The notes under the pieces: model-generated
What the model saw: the letters and a program-made list of their open reading frames with translations, nothing else
Database searches by the model: none
Told to the model about the DNA's origin: nothing
Program-made: the position numbers and the translations under genes
From: an uncultured Lachnospiraceae bacterium
GTDB taxonomy: Bacteria; Bacillota_A; Clostridia; Lachnospirales; Lachnospiraceae
Assembly (NCBI GenBank): GCA_902796775.1
Contig: CADBQK010000354.1
Coordinates: 1 to 8,585, forward strand
Direction of reading: 5' to 3'
Length of the DNA stretch: 8,585 nucleotides
In this document: positions 1 through 6,097 of the stretch, one piece after another
Layout of the letters: each line of letters opens with the position of its first letter
Numbering within the stretch: position 1 is the stretch's first letter

Positions 1-222
1 CGGCAGATCGGGCTCGTCAGTCCGGATCTGTTCACTGCCGGGAAGTATCCTGTAAGCAGACGGAACGTCTTCCAGATAGACACTGACATCGATTTCCGGA
101 TAATTATCCCGGATATAATGATACATGCCCAGACAGGAACCGATACAGTCTCCATCCGGACGGACATGTCCGGATATGATGACCGTACGGGCTTTAAGGA
201 GTGACTGCAGAATCTTATGCAT
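1..222 (-). CDS. nrnA: NrnA-type DHH phosphoesterase (oligoribonuclease/PAP phosphatase), N-terminal fragment
   Basis: Only the first 74 codons lie in the window; the rest runs off the left edge. The visible protein begins MHKILQSLLKARTVIISGHV, and residues 18-29 read HVRPDGDCIGSC. This is the first metal-binding motif of the DHH/DHHA1 phosphoesterases (H, then D-x-D, then GS), close to the usual H-x-NPDGDAIGS. Members of this family act in the cytoplasm on 2-5 nucleotide RNAs (nanoRNAs) and on 3'-phosphoadenosine 5'-phosphate, using Mn2+. The start ATG at 220-222 has a very strong ribosome binding site, AGGAGGAGG at 228-236. It lies inside the last codons of rbfA, giving an 8-base overlap (ATGCATAA), so the genes are probably translationally coupled. 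An rbfA-nrnA pair is common in Firmicutes, often followed by truB. The C-terminal DHHA1 domain cannot be seen, so a RecJ-like or other DHH subfamily member is not fully excluded. Confidence 0.88.
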   Translation of the reverse strand, partial: MHKILQSLLKARTVIISGHVRPDGDCIGSCLGMYHYIRDNYPEIDVSVYLEDVPSAYRILPGSEQIRTDEPDLP

Positions 223-246
223 CTGAGCCTCCTCCTGCAGAATCTT
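205..246 (-). repeat. 12-bp direct repeat flanking the nrnA start
   Basis: The plus-strand 12-mer ctgcagaatctt occurs at 205-216 and again at 235-246, exactly 30 bases apart. One copy is in the 5' coding part of nrnA and the other in the acidic tail of rbfA. A related, imperfect version (gcagattcttcctcc) lies at about 268-282. The copies are visible by eye, but the function is unknown. They could reflect slippage or duplication in the low-complexity rbfA tail, or chance. Confidence 0.5.
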
Positions 247-661
247 CCTCCGCAGCGCTGTCCTGAGCAGATTCTTCCTCCTGCGATCTGGCTTCCTGGG
301 CAGCTGCATCCGCCCGGGTGACCTCATCGATCCTTTTGGCCATATCGACACCATATTCAATGGACTGGTCCATGATAAAGGTGATCTCAGGAGTATTGCG
401 CAGATTGACAGACCTCGCAAGCTCCCGGCGGATATATCCGCCGGCGCTGTGCAGACCGGCAAAGGTGTCCTCACGGTTTTTCTCACTCCCAAGCACACTG
501 ATATAAGCCTTGCAGGTCTTCAGGTCCGGAGAGACCTCTACGCTGGTGACAGAGGTCATGGGACTGATCCGCGGATCTTTGATCTCCCGCAGAATAATCC
601 TGCTCAGCTGCCTCTGTACCTGCTCATTGATCCTTGTATTTTTAATACTGTTTTTTCTCAT
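215..661 (-). CDS. rbfA: 30S ribosome-binding factor A (RbfA)
   Basis: The 148-residue protein is RbfA, a single KH-like domain protein that binds immature 30S subunits near the 16S rRNA 5' end (helix 1) and supports late assembly and cold adaptation. Recognisable parts are the N-terminal helix (INEQVQRQLSRII, 11-23), the signature EIKDPRI (26-32), the strand KAYISVLG (51-58), the kinked helix region GLHSAGGYIRREL (69-81) and the block LRNTPEITF (87-95). The fold ends near residue 116. Residues 117-148 form an Ala/Glu/Asp/Ser-rich acidic tail ending GGGSDA, low in complexity and probably disordered. Family members are usually about 110-130 residues, so the tail accounts for the excess. The ATG at 659-661 is the only plausible start, because in-frame stops lie just upstream, yet no clear Shine-Dalgarno sequence precedes it. 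The stop overlaps nrnA. Confidence 0.97.
   Translation of the reverse strand: MRKNSIKNTRINEQVQRQLSRIILREIKDPRISPMTSVTSVEVSPDLKTCKAYISVLGSEKNREDTFAGLHSAGGYIRRELARSVNLRNTPEITFIMDQSIEYGVDMAKRIDEVTRADAAAQEARSQEEESAQDSAAEEDSAGGGSDA
228..236 (-). promoter_or_regulatory. Strong ribosome binding site of nrnA, embedded in rbfA
   Basis: The minus strand reads AGGAGGAGG followed by CTCAG and then ATG, a near-ideal Shine-Dalgarno match. The same bases encode three glycines in the RbfA tail (residues 143-145), so those residues may be dictated by the ribosome binding site rather than by RbfA function. Confidence 0.85.
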
Positions 662-735
662 AACTATCTATCACTCATCTTTTATCCGGTATGAACCGGA
701 CGATTACAAGTCACTCACAGAGTGTCCGCTGCAGC
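662..735 (-). other. 74-base infB-rbfA gap with two small stem-loops and no clear ribosome binding site
   Basis: This is the longest gap between genes inside the rimP-nrnA run. On the minus strand it holds a 5-bp stem CACTC/GAGTG with a 3-base loop (712-724) and, nearer rbfA, a 6-bp stem TCCGGT/ACCGGA with a 4-base loop (685-700). Neither is followed by a U-tract, so neither looks like an intrinsic terminator. The 28 bases before the rbfA ATG contain no good match to AGGAGG; the best purine stretch is GATGAG, about 12 bases away. The stems may be processing or translational-control elements, or may be chance. Confidence 0.5.
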
Positions 736-3700
736 TTACCTCGGAACTTCCTCAATGATATAGGCTTCGACCTGGTCGCCTTCTTTAATATCGTTGAACT
801 TATCGAAGGACATACCAAACTCGTACCCGGCATTCACTTCCTTGACATCGTCCTTAAATCTCTTAAGGGATCCCAGTTCTCCATCATAGATAACAACGTT
901 GTCACGCAGCAGTCTTGCTCTGCAGGAACGGGTAATCTGTCCATCCTGTACATAACCGCCGATAATCGTTCCGACGCTGGATACGCGATATGTCTGGCGC
1001 ACTTCGGCGTGGCCGATGATCTTCTCCTGGAAAACCGGCTCCAGCATACCCTTCATAGCTGCTTCGATATCTTCTATTGCATTGTAGATGACCCGATACA
1101 GACGCATATCGACATGTTCCTGCTCTGCTGCAGTCTTTGCCTGATTATCCGGACGCACATTGAAGCCGATTACAATAGCATTGGAGGCAGAAGCCAGGAT
1201 AACATCTGACTCGTTGATTGCACCAACACCGCCATGAATGACTTTGACAGCCACTTCGTCGTTGGAAAGTTTGACCAGGCTCTGCTTGACAGCCTCCACA
1301 GAACCCTGCACATCCGCTTTGACCACGATATTGAGTTCCTTGATCTGTCCTTCGCGGATCTGGTCGAACAGGCTCTCCAGAGACAGCTTGGACTTGGTCT
1401 CCTGCAGCATCTTTTCCTTATTTGTTGCAATAAAGGTTTCTGCCATGGATCTGGCTTCCTTCTCGGAATCCGTTGCCAGGAAAACTTCACCGGCAAGCGG
1501 TACGCCGTTCAAACCAAGTACCTCAACCGGTGTGGAAAGGCTGGCAGTCTTGACACGCTTGCCTTTATCATCGATCATCGCACGGATCTTGCCGTATGCA
1601 GTACCGCAGGTGACATTATCGCCAACGCGGAGTGTACCTTTCTGTACCAGGACAGTCGCAACTGCACCGCGTCCTTTATCGAGCTGTGCTTCCAGGATAA
1701 GACCCCTGCCCTTACGGCTGGGATTTGCCTTCAGATCCAGTACCTCTGCATCCAGCAGGATCATATCGAGAAGGTCATCCAGGCCTTCACCTGTATGTGC
1801 TGAGACAGGTACCATGATGGTTTTGCCGCCCCAGTCTTCTGCGATCAGCTCATATTCCATCAGTTCCTGCTTCACTCTGTCAACATTCGCACCGGGCTTG
1901 TCGATCTTGTTGATGGCTACGATGATATCGATCCCCGCTGCCTTCGCATGGTTGATCGCCTCTACGGTCTGCGGCATGACACCATCGTCCGCTGCTACAA
2001 CCAGGATGGCGATATCTGTGGACTGCGCACCGCGGAGTCTCATTTCCGTAAATGCTTCATGACCCGGTGTATCCAGGAAGGTGATCTTCTGACCCTTAAT
2101 ATCAACTACATAAGCACCGATATGCTGGGTAATACCGCCGGCCTCTCCGCTGGTAACATGCGTATTCCGGATAGCATCGAGGATAGATGTCTTGCCGTGG
2201 TCGACATGACCCATAACACAGACGACCGGAGGACGGGTGACCATGTTCTCTTCGGAGTCTTCCTCTTCCTTAAGCATCTCCTCAATAACGTCCACAACGA
2301 CCTCATGCTCGCAAAGGATATCGTACTCGAGAGCGATCTCCTCAGCCTCGTCGTAGGAGACGTCTGAATTGATCGTATATACGTTTCCTGCCAGGAACTG
2401 CTTCTTGATGATCTGCGCTGCAGGGATTTTCATCTTATCAGCCAGCTCTTTAATGGTAATGGTCTCAGGCAGCTCGATGCTGGTGACCTTCTCCACCACC
2501 GGTGCAGGCCTGGGTGCGCCGGGCTTCTTGTGACCGCTGTGCTGCTGGTTTGTACGCATAGAGCTGCCTTTAGAGCCCTTGCCGCCCCTGTTCTTTGCAC
2601 CAGTCTCTTCATAATCTCTTCCGGATTTTTTATTATCGCGGTCTTTATTCTTATGATTGCGTCTGGAATCATCTTTTGCGGGAGGCATCTGTGCTGCAGT
2701 TGCTCCGCCAAAGGGACGCTTGCCTCCTGGTCTGCCGCTGCCTGCCCCGGCTCCGGATCCAGAGCCGCCCGGTCTGCCGGCTCCATCCCTGGCAAATCCT
2801 CTGCCCTGAGCCTGTCCGTCTCTTGCAGGACGTGCTTTTCCTCTATCATCCGCTGTTCTTGTCTGGGCTGTCCTGGTCCTGGATTTGTCCCCGGGTCCCC
2901 TCCCGGCAGCGGCATCACGGCCGCGCTCTGTACGGGGAGCATTTGAACGCTGGGCTCCTGTCCGAACCGGCTGTCCCTCTTTCGCAGTACGGACCTTCGC
3001 CGCCGGGGCCGCAGGTTTGGAAACAGGAGTCTGGCCGGCTGCAGGAGCTGTCTTTTCAGCAGCTTTGCTTTCTTTTGCTTCCTGAGACTGAGCCTCTTCT
3101 TTCTTAACTTCCTGTACCGGTACTTCATCGGCTTTTGCCGTTGCCGTCCTGGAAGCTGTTTCCGTCTTTGCAGGTGCAGACTCTGTCTTCACAGCGGGCG
3201 CTGCCTCAGCAGTTTCCTTAGCGGCAGTCTCCGCTGCATTCTGGACAGATTTTACTTCCGTCTTAGATGCCTGCTCTTCTTTCACAGCTGTTTCTGCCTT
3301 CTTTGCAGGAACGTCTTCCTTTACAGGAACAGTTTCCTGTGCAGCTGCCGGGGATACTGTTTTTTCAGCCTGCGCTTCTTTCTCCTTAACAGCTGCTTTC
3401 CTGACCGGAGCGGCTGGCTCAGGTGCAGGTATATCCGAAGCCATGACAAAATTGCCCCGGCTGTCGATCGTACCACGGGTGGCAGTACTGCTCCCCATGG
3501 ACGGTACTCTGGAAAGTGTCCGGCCTGTCTCGGCTCTCGCTGCCGGTGCAGGTGCGGCCGCAGCAGTCTTTGTTTTTGCTGCTCGTGCAGGCTTAGCCTT
3601 GCCTGCTGGTTTATCATTTTTAAAATATTCCCTGATTCTATCCGCAGCTTCTTCCGGGATCAGGCTGACATGGCTTTCGACAGTCATTCCATGTCTTTTC

Positions 3701-3771
3701 AGTGCAATAATAATATCCCTGCTGCTTTTATTCATTTCCTTTGCCAATTCATAGACTCTGATTTTTGACAT
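736..3771 (-). CDS. infB: Translation initiation factor IF2, 1011 residues with long disordered linker
   Basis: IF2 is the GTPase that brings fMet-tRNA to the 30S P site and promotes 50S joining. The order is: first IF2_N domain (about 1-50, [20 protein letters not shown] at its start); a low-complexity linker (about 55-425); second IF2_N domain (about 430-495); G domain (about 513-680); beta-barrel domain II (about 690-780); C1 (about 800-900); and the fMet-tRNA-binding C2 domain (about 905-1011). The GTPase motifs are intact: G1 GHVDHGKT (521-528), G2 GGITQH (545-550), G3 DTPGHE (567-572), G4 NKID (621-624) and G5 SAH (657-659). The linker is Ala/Lys/Glu-rich first (about 115-250) and Arg/Gly-rich later (about 270-425). 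It explains the length against about 716 residues in Bacillus subtilis. The start has GGAGGT at 3777-3782 with a 5-base spacer, and the gene begins 12 bases after ylxQ. M405 could be an internal start. Confidence 0.98.
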   Translation of the reverse strand: MSKIRVYELAKEMNKSSRDIIIALKRHGMTVESHVSLIPEEAADRIREYFKNDKPAGKAKPARAAKTKTAAAAPAPAARAETGRTLSRVPSMGSSTATRGTIDSRGNFVMASDIPAPEPAAPVRKAAVKEKEAQAEKTVSPAAAQETVPVKEDVPAKKAETAVKEEQASKTEVKSVQNAAETAAKETAEAAPAVKTESAPAKTETASRTATAKADEVPVQEVKKEEAQSQEAKESKAAEKTAPAAGQTPVSKPAAPAAKVRTAKEGQPVRTGAQRSNAPRTERGRDAAAGRGPGDKSRTRTAQTRTADDRGKARPARDGQAQGRGFARDGAGRPGGSGSGAGAGSGRPGGKRPFGGATAAQMPPAKDDSRRNHKNKDRDNKKSGRDYEETGAKNRGGKGSKGSSMRTNQQHSGHKKPGAPRPAPVVEKVTSIELPETITIKELADKMKIPAAQIIKKQFLAGNVYTINSDVSYDEAEEIALEYDILCEHEVVVDVIEEMLKEEEDSEENMVTRPPVVCVMGHVDHGKTSILDAIRNTHVTSGEAGGITQHIGAYVVDIKGQKITFLDTPGHEAFTEMRLRGAQSTDIAILVVAADDGVMPQTVEAINHAKAAGIDIIVAINKIDKPGANVDRVKQELMEYELIAEDWGGKTIMVPVSAHTGEGLDDLLDMILLDAEVLDLKANPSRKGRGLILEAQLDKGRGAVATVLVQKGTLRVGDNVTCGTAYGKIRAMIDDKGKRVKTASLSTPVEVLGLNGVPLAGEVFLATDSEKEARSMAETFIATNKEKMLQETKSKLSLESLFDQIREGQIKELNIVVKADVQGSVEAVKQSLVKLSNDEVAVKVIHGGVGAINESDVILASASNAIVIGFNVRPDNQAKTAAEQEHVDMRLYRVIYNAIEDIEAAMKGMLEPVFQEKIIGHAEVRQTYRVSSVGTIIGGYVQDGQITRSCRARLLRDNVVIYDGELGSLKRFKDDVKEVNAGYEFGMSFDKFNDIKEGDQVEAYIIEEVPR

Positions 3772-3783
3772 AGGCTACCTCCA

Positions 3784-4089
3784 TCATCTTTCCTCAATCC
3801 GTTGTCTGACCGCATCGGCCAGTCCCTGATCCATAATCACGACCGATGCCCTCTCTTCTTTTCCGCAGCACCTGCCCAGGCTATCTTTGGTACCGTATTC
3901 CACAACCGGAACCTTGTACCATGCTGCCTTACTGATATAAGTCTTTTTTGAGGCTTCGGATGCATCCGCTGCCAGGATCACCAGCCGGGCACGTCCTTTA
4001 CGGATCGCGCCGATTACAGCAAACTCTCCGGTCGCTGCCTTACCGGCCTTCATGGCCAGCCCGATCATTGCCAGTACCCTGTCCCTCAA
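3784..4089 (-). CDS. ylxQ: L7Ae/L30e-family RNA-binding protein (YlxQ-like), TTG start
   Basis: The 101-residue protein belongs to the ribosomal L7Ae/L30e/S12e superfamily, compact proteins that bind kink-turns in RNA. The YlxQ branch sits between ylxR and infB in Firmicutes; its physiological target is not well settled. Visible family features are IGLAMKAGKAATGE (9-22), a basic RNA-contact helix (IRKGRARLV, 29-37), LAADASE (39-45), YKVPV (58-62) and LGRCCGKEERASV (71-83). The start is judged to be the TTG at 4087-4089, because the first residues (MRDRVLAMIGLA) match the usual N terminus of clostridial homologues. GAGGAG lies 10 bases upstream. The alternative ATG at 4066-4068 (M8) has a weaker AGGG about 8 bases upstream and would cut into the first helix. 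With the TTG start the gene overlaps rnpM by 50 bases in another frame. It ends 12 bases before infB. Confidence 0.92.
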   Translation of the reverse strand: MRDRVLAMIGLAMKAGKAATGEFAVIGAIRKGRARLVILAADASEASKKTYISKAAWYKVPVVEYGTKDSLGRCCGKEERASVVIMDQGLADAVRQRIEER

Positions 4090-4345
4090 TACTCCTCATC
4101 TCCTCTTCCAGCTTTTCGTATATTTCAGGTGCAATTTTCATCTTCAGAGCATGTTCAAGCCCGTTCCTCTTCACAGCCAGGGAGAGACATTCCCGGTTCG
4201 GACACAGGTAGGCGCCTCGTCCATTCCCTCGTCCTGTCCTGTCAAGTCTGACTTCTCCCTCGGGAGTCCGGATCACCCGGATCATAGCTGTTTTAGGTTT
4301 CTCCTGCCGGCAGCCTGCACAAAGACGTATCGGAATCTTTTTCAT
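4040..4345 (-). CDS. rnpM: RNase P modulator RnpM (YlxR, DUF448)
   Basis: The 101-residue protein is YlxR, a small basic nucleic-acid-binding protein recently renamed RnpM because it binds the RNase P RNA and modulates tRNA processing in Bacillus subtilis. Its place between nusA and ylxQ is diagnostic. The sequence shows KKIPIRLCAGCR (2-13), IRVIRTPEGEV (22-32) and the family hallmark GRGAYLC (42-48). Four cysteines are present as C9-x2-C12 and C48-x4-C53, an arrangement common in clostridial homologues and suggestive of metal binding, though this is not established. The ATG at 4343-4345 follows AGGTGG (4350-4355) and lies 14 bases after the nusA stop. The last 17 codons run out of frame over the start of ylxQ; the resulting polar tail (IEGQGTGNDRAGHEGR, 86-101) lies beyond the usual end of the fold. 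Confidence 0.95.
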   Translation of the reverse strand: MKKIPIRLCAGCRQEKPKTAMIRVIRTPEGEVRLDRTGRGNGRGAYLCPNRECLSLAVKRNGLEHALKMKIAPEIYEKLEEEMRSIEGQGTGNDRAGHEGR

Positions 4346-4359
4346 CCCGCCACCTGCCT

Positions 4360-5424
4360 TTACAGCCCAGCTGCCTGTGACTCACTCTTGATATCGATCT
4401 TGTATCCTGTCAGCTTGGCCGCCAGTTTGGCGTTCTGCCCGTTCTTGCCGATTGCCAGGGACAACTGGCCGTCCGGCACGATGATGGAAGCTGTTTTTTC
4501 CAACGGATCGGCATCTACGGAGACAACTCTGGCCGGGCTGAGGGCATTTTCGATCAGTTCAGCCGGATCTTCACTCCATTTGATGATATCGATCTTCTCT
4601 CCACAAAGTTCATTTACAATAGTACTGACCCGGATCCCGTCCTTGCCTACACAAGCACCGACCGGATCGACTGCAGGGTCATGAGAACTGACCGCAATTT
4701 TTGTTCTGGATCCCGGCTCTCTGGAGATGCTGTGGATCTCAACGATACCATCCCGGACTTCGTCGATGACCTCTTCAAACAGACATTTCACCAGATCCTT
4801 ATGGGTCCGGGAAACCGTCACCCTGGGACCTTTTGTCGTATTGCGTACTTCTACTACATACAATTTGATCTTATCGGTCGGTACGAACTCCTCTCCGGGA
4901 ACCTGTTCCTTTTCGGTCAGGACTGCATCAACCTTTCCAAGATTCAGATAAATATTTGATCCGCTGACACGCTGGACAACACCGGTGACCAGTCTGTGCT
5001 CTTTCTCCAGAAATTCATCATAAATGGATTTCCTTTCTTCTTCACGGATCTTCTGGACAACGACCTGCTTTGCCTTCTGGGCTGCGATCCTGCCAAAATC
5101 TTTCGGAATTACTTCAAAGGGAACGGCATCTCCGATCTCGTATGCCTCCCGTATGATCCTGGCATCTGCCAGGCTGATCTCAAGCTCCGGGTTTTCCACT
5201 TCTTCTACAACTGTCTTTTCCGCATATACTTTGATTTCTCCGGTATCCCGGTTCATCTCTACCCGGATATTGTCTGCATTGCCGTATTCATTTTTACAGG
5301 CTGCCAATACAGAGTTTTCAATAGCCTCCAGGATAATTTCCTTTTTAATGCCTTTATCCTTCTCGATCTGATCAAGTGCCTTGATCAGTTCCCTCTGCGG
5401 ATTAAACTCTTCCTTACTTCTCAT
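4360..5424 (-). CDS. nusA: Transcription termination/antitermination protein NusA
   Basis: The 354-residue NusA binds RNA polymerase at the RNA exit channel and modulates pausing, intrinsic and Rho-dependent termination, and rRNA antitermination. Numbered from the chosen ATG, it has the polymerase-binding N-terminal domain (about 1-125, with KGIKKEIILEAIENSVLAAC at about 24-43), an S1 domain (about 145-215, beginning LVTGVVQRVSGSNIYLN), KH1 (about 220-290, with VGACVGKDGIR and GKDG at 260-263) and KH2 (about 295-350, with LAIGKNGQN and GKNG at 326-329). It ends shortly after KH2 and lacks the acidic C-terminal repeats of enterobacterial NusA, as is normal in Firmicutes. The ATG at 5422-5424 is preferred because AGGGAGGG lies 10 bases upstream. 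An in-frame TTG at 5449-5451 overlaps the rimP stop but has its ribosome binding site downstream. The gap to rimP is 23 bases. Confidence 0.98.
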   Translation of the reverse strand: MRSKEEFNPQRELIKALDQIEKDKGIKKEIILEAIENSVLAACKNEYGNADNIRVEMNRDTGEIKVYAEKTVVEEVENPELEISLADARIIREAYEIGDAVPFEVIPKDFGRIAAQKAKQVVVQKIREEERKSIYDEFLEKEHRLVTGVVQRVSGSNIYLNLGKVDAVLTEKEQVPGEEFVPTDKIKLYVVEVRNTTKGPRVTVSRTHKDLVKCLFEEVIDEVRDGIVEIHSISREPGSRTKIAVSSHDPAVDPVGACVGKDGIRVSTIVNELCGEKIDIIKWSEDPAELIENALSPARVVSVDADPLEKTASIIVPDGQLSLAIGKNGQNAKLAAKLTGYKIDIKSESQAAGL

Positions 5425-5434
5425 CTTTGTGAAT

Positions 5435-5442
5435 CCCTCCCT
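5435..5442 (-). promoter_or_regulatory. Ribosome binding site that fixes the nusA start
   Basis: The minus strand reads AGGGAGGG, ending 10 bases before the ATG at 5424. It lies downstream of the alternative TTG at 5451, so it can only serve the ATG. It sits in the 23-base gap after the rimP stop. Confidence 0.8.
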
Positions 5443-5447
5443 ATCTA

Positions 5448-5915
5448 TCAAAAGGTAAACCAGAGCCTGATCCTGGCGATCCCGGCTCTGGGAATCTCCA
5501 ATTCCTTCTCTGCATCCAGTCCGATGCGGACTGTATCTTTATCGTAAGCGAGCAGGGTGCCGGTCATTTCTTTCGTGCCGTCGATCGGTTTAAACAGACG
5601 GATCTCAACCTCCTTGCCAATGCTTCTGGCAAAGTCCCTGTCTTTTTTCAGCGGCCTGTCCAGTCCGGGTGAACTGACCTCCAGAATATAGTTTTCTGAA
5701 ATAAAGTCCTCTGCGTCAAGCTTTTCCTCCAGCGCACGGCTGACCAGCTCGCAATCCCCGATCGTGATCCCGCCTTCTTTGTCAATATAGGCGCGCAGAA
5801 ACCAGTCCTGTCCTTCTTTCACCCATTCCACATCGACAAGTTCGAAGCTCTCCTGCTCCAGAATCGGTACGAGCAGAGCCTCTGTCCTTTCGGCATAATT
5901 CTTCTTTCCTGCCAC
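5448..5915 (-). CDS. rimP: Ribosome maturation factor RimP, GTG start
   Basis: The 155-residue RimP binds free 30S subunits and helps the central pseudoknot and uS12 region mature. The N-terminal domain spans about 1-85, with ELVDVEWVKEG (25-35) and the strand LRAYIDKEGGITIGDC (40-55). The family signature EVSSPGLDRPLK lies at 79-90, and an SH3-like C-terminal barrel (about 90-155) ends LWFTF. The GTG at 5913-5915 is chosen because the protein then begins MAGKKNYAERTEALL, matching family length (about 150-155), and because GGGGGAGGG (5924-5932) lies 8 bases upstream. The frame stays open for another 35 codons upstream (to a TTG at 6020), but that part has no RimP character. This is the first gene after the promoter at 6069-6097, and its product acts in the same pathway as rbfA and infB downstream. 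Confidence 0.96.
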   Translation of the reverse strand: MAGKKNYAERTEALLVPILEQESFELVDVEWVKEGQDWFLRAYIDKEGGITIGDCELVSRALEEKLDAEDFISENYILEVSSPGLDRPLKKDRDFARSIGKEVEIRLFKPIDGTKEMTGTLLAYDKDTVRIGLDAEKELEIPRAGIARIRLWFTF

Positions 5916-5923
5916 CCGGCAAT

Positions 5924-5932
5924 CCCTCCCCC
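5924..5932 (-). promoter_or_regulatory. Ribosome binding site that fixes the rimP GTG start
   Basis: The minus strand reads GGGGGAGGG, with an 8-base spacer to GTG. Its first two bases are also the end of a possible stem arm (5931-5938), so access could be tuned by leader folding. Confidence 0.8.
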
Positions 5933-6015
5933 GGAAGCTGTCTGCGCTTTTCCGGATCTGCCCGCACAAAACTGAGGTGCTTTTCCGGTCCATCTTCTGA
6001 CAGTTCCCTAACACG

Positions 6016-6047
6016 CACAAAGAGTGGACTCTCGTCCACTCTTTGCG
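6016..6047 (-). promoter_or_regulatory. Leader stem-loop with GAGA (GNRA-type) tetraloop
   Basis: On the minus strand, CAAAGAGTGGAC (6045-6034) and GTCCACTCTTTG (6029-6018) pair perfectly over 12 bp around the loop GAGA. A G-U and a G-C pair extend the stem to 14 bp on that strand only: the plus strand would have an A-C mismatch instead of the G-U. A C(GAGA)G loop is of the stable GNRA class. The stem begins about 15 bases after the predicted transcription start. It is followed by UGCGUGUUAG and not a run of U, so it is not a convincing terminator. A 5'-proximal stem commonly protects mRNA from 5'-end-dependent decay, and that is a reasonable but unproved role here. Confidence 0.75.
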
Positions 6048-6068
6048 TTGTCATCATGTATCGTGCCT

Positions 6069-6097
6069 ATTATATCACCCGTATAACGATAATACAA
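6069..6097 (-). promoter_or_regulatory. Sigma-A promoter of the rimP-nusA-infB operon
   Basis: On the minus strand a perfect -10 TATAAT (6074-6069) is preceded by TG plus one base, forming an extended -10 (TGATATAAT). Exactly 17 bases upstream is TTGTAT (6097-6092), a partial -35 match (TTG conserved). The bases just upstream (minus strand CATCCTTTTTCCCTA) are T-rich. Transcription would begin near 6061-6064. The site sits 121 bases after the polC stop and so separates the rimP operon from polC. Confidence 0.82.

Larger units (their letters stand above)
5916..6062 (-). promoter_or_regulatory. rimP operon 5' leader, about 147 bases, structured
   Basis: This is the predicted untranslated leader between the inferred transcription start (near 6061-6064) and the rimP GTG. 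From its 5' end it holds a strong stem-loop (6016-6047), an unstructured stretch, two copies of CCGGAAAAGC (5979-5988 and 5946-5955) and one partner, GCUUCCGG (5931-5938), that can pair with either copy. It ends in the ribosome binding site GGGGGAGGG (5924-5932), which shares two bases with that partner. Pairing with the nearer copy gives an 8-bp stem with an AA bulge and a 7-base loop. No U-tract follows any stem, so attenuation by intrinsic termination is not supported. I do not recognise a known riboswitch class. A regulatory role is inference; the pairings are visible in the sequence. Confidence 0.55.

Noticed and set aside
2430..3128. Minus-strand 232-codon open frame inside the infB linker
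   Set aside because: It is a frame-shifted reading of the repetitive, GC-biased linker, rich in Arg, Leu and Pro, with no domain.
5425..5451. Longer NusA starting at TTG 5449-5451, overlapping the rimP stop
   Set aside because: The strong AGGGAGGG lies downstream of this TTG and correctly upstream of the ATG at 5424; the extra nine residues do not resemble the NusA N terminus.
5916..6020. RimP with a 35-residue N-terminal extension (open frame to TTG at 6018-6020, with an internal ATG at codon 10)
   Set aside because: The extension has no family resemblance, would begin inside the leader stem-loop, and the GTG at 5915 has a far better ribosome binding site and gives normal family length.
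6016..6047. Intrinsic terminator
   Set aside because: The stem is good, but neither strand has a U-tract after it, and on the minus strand it lies between a strong promoter and rimP.
5782..6057. Possible 91-codon leader peptide starting ATGATG just after the promoter
   Set aside because: No ribosome binding site, it runs through the stem-loop and far into rimP in another frame, and its composition looks like a shadow of rimP.
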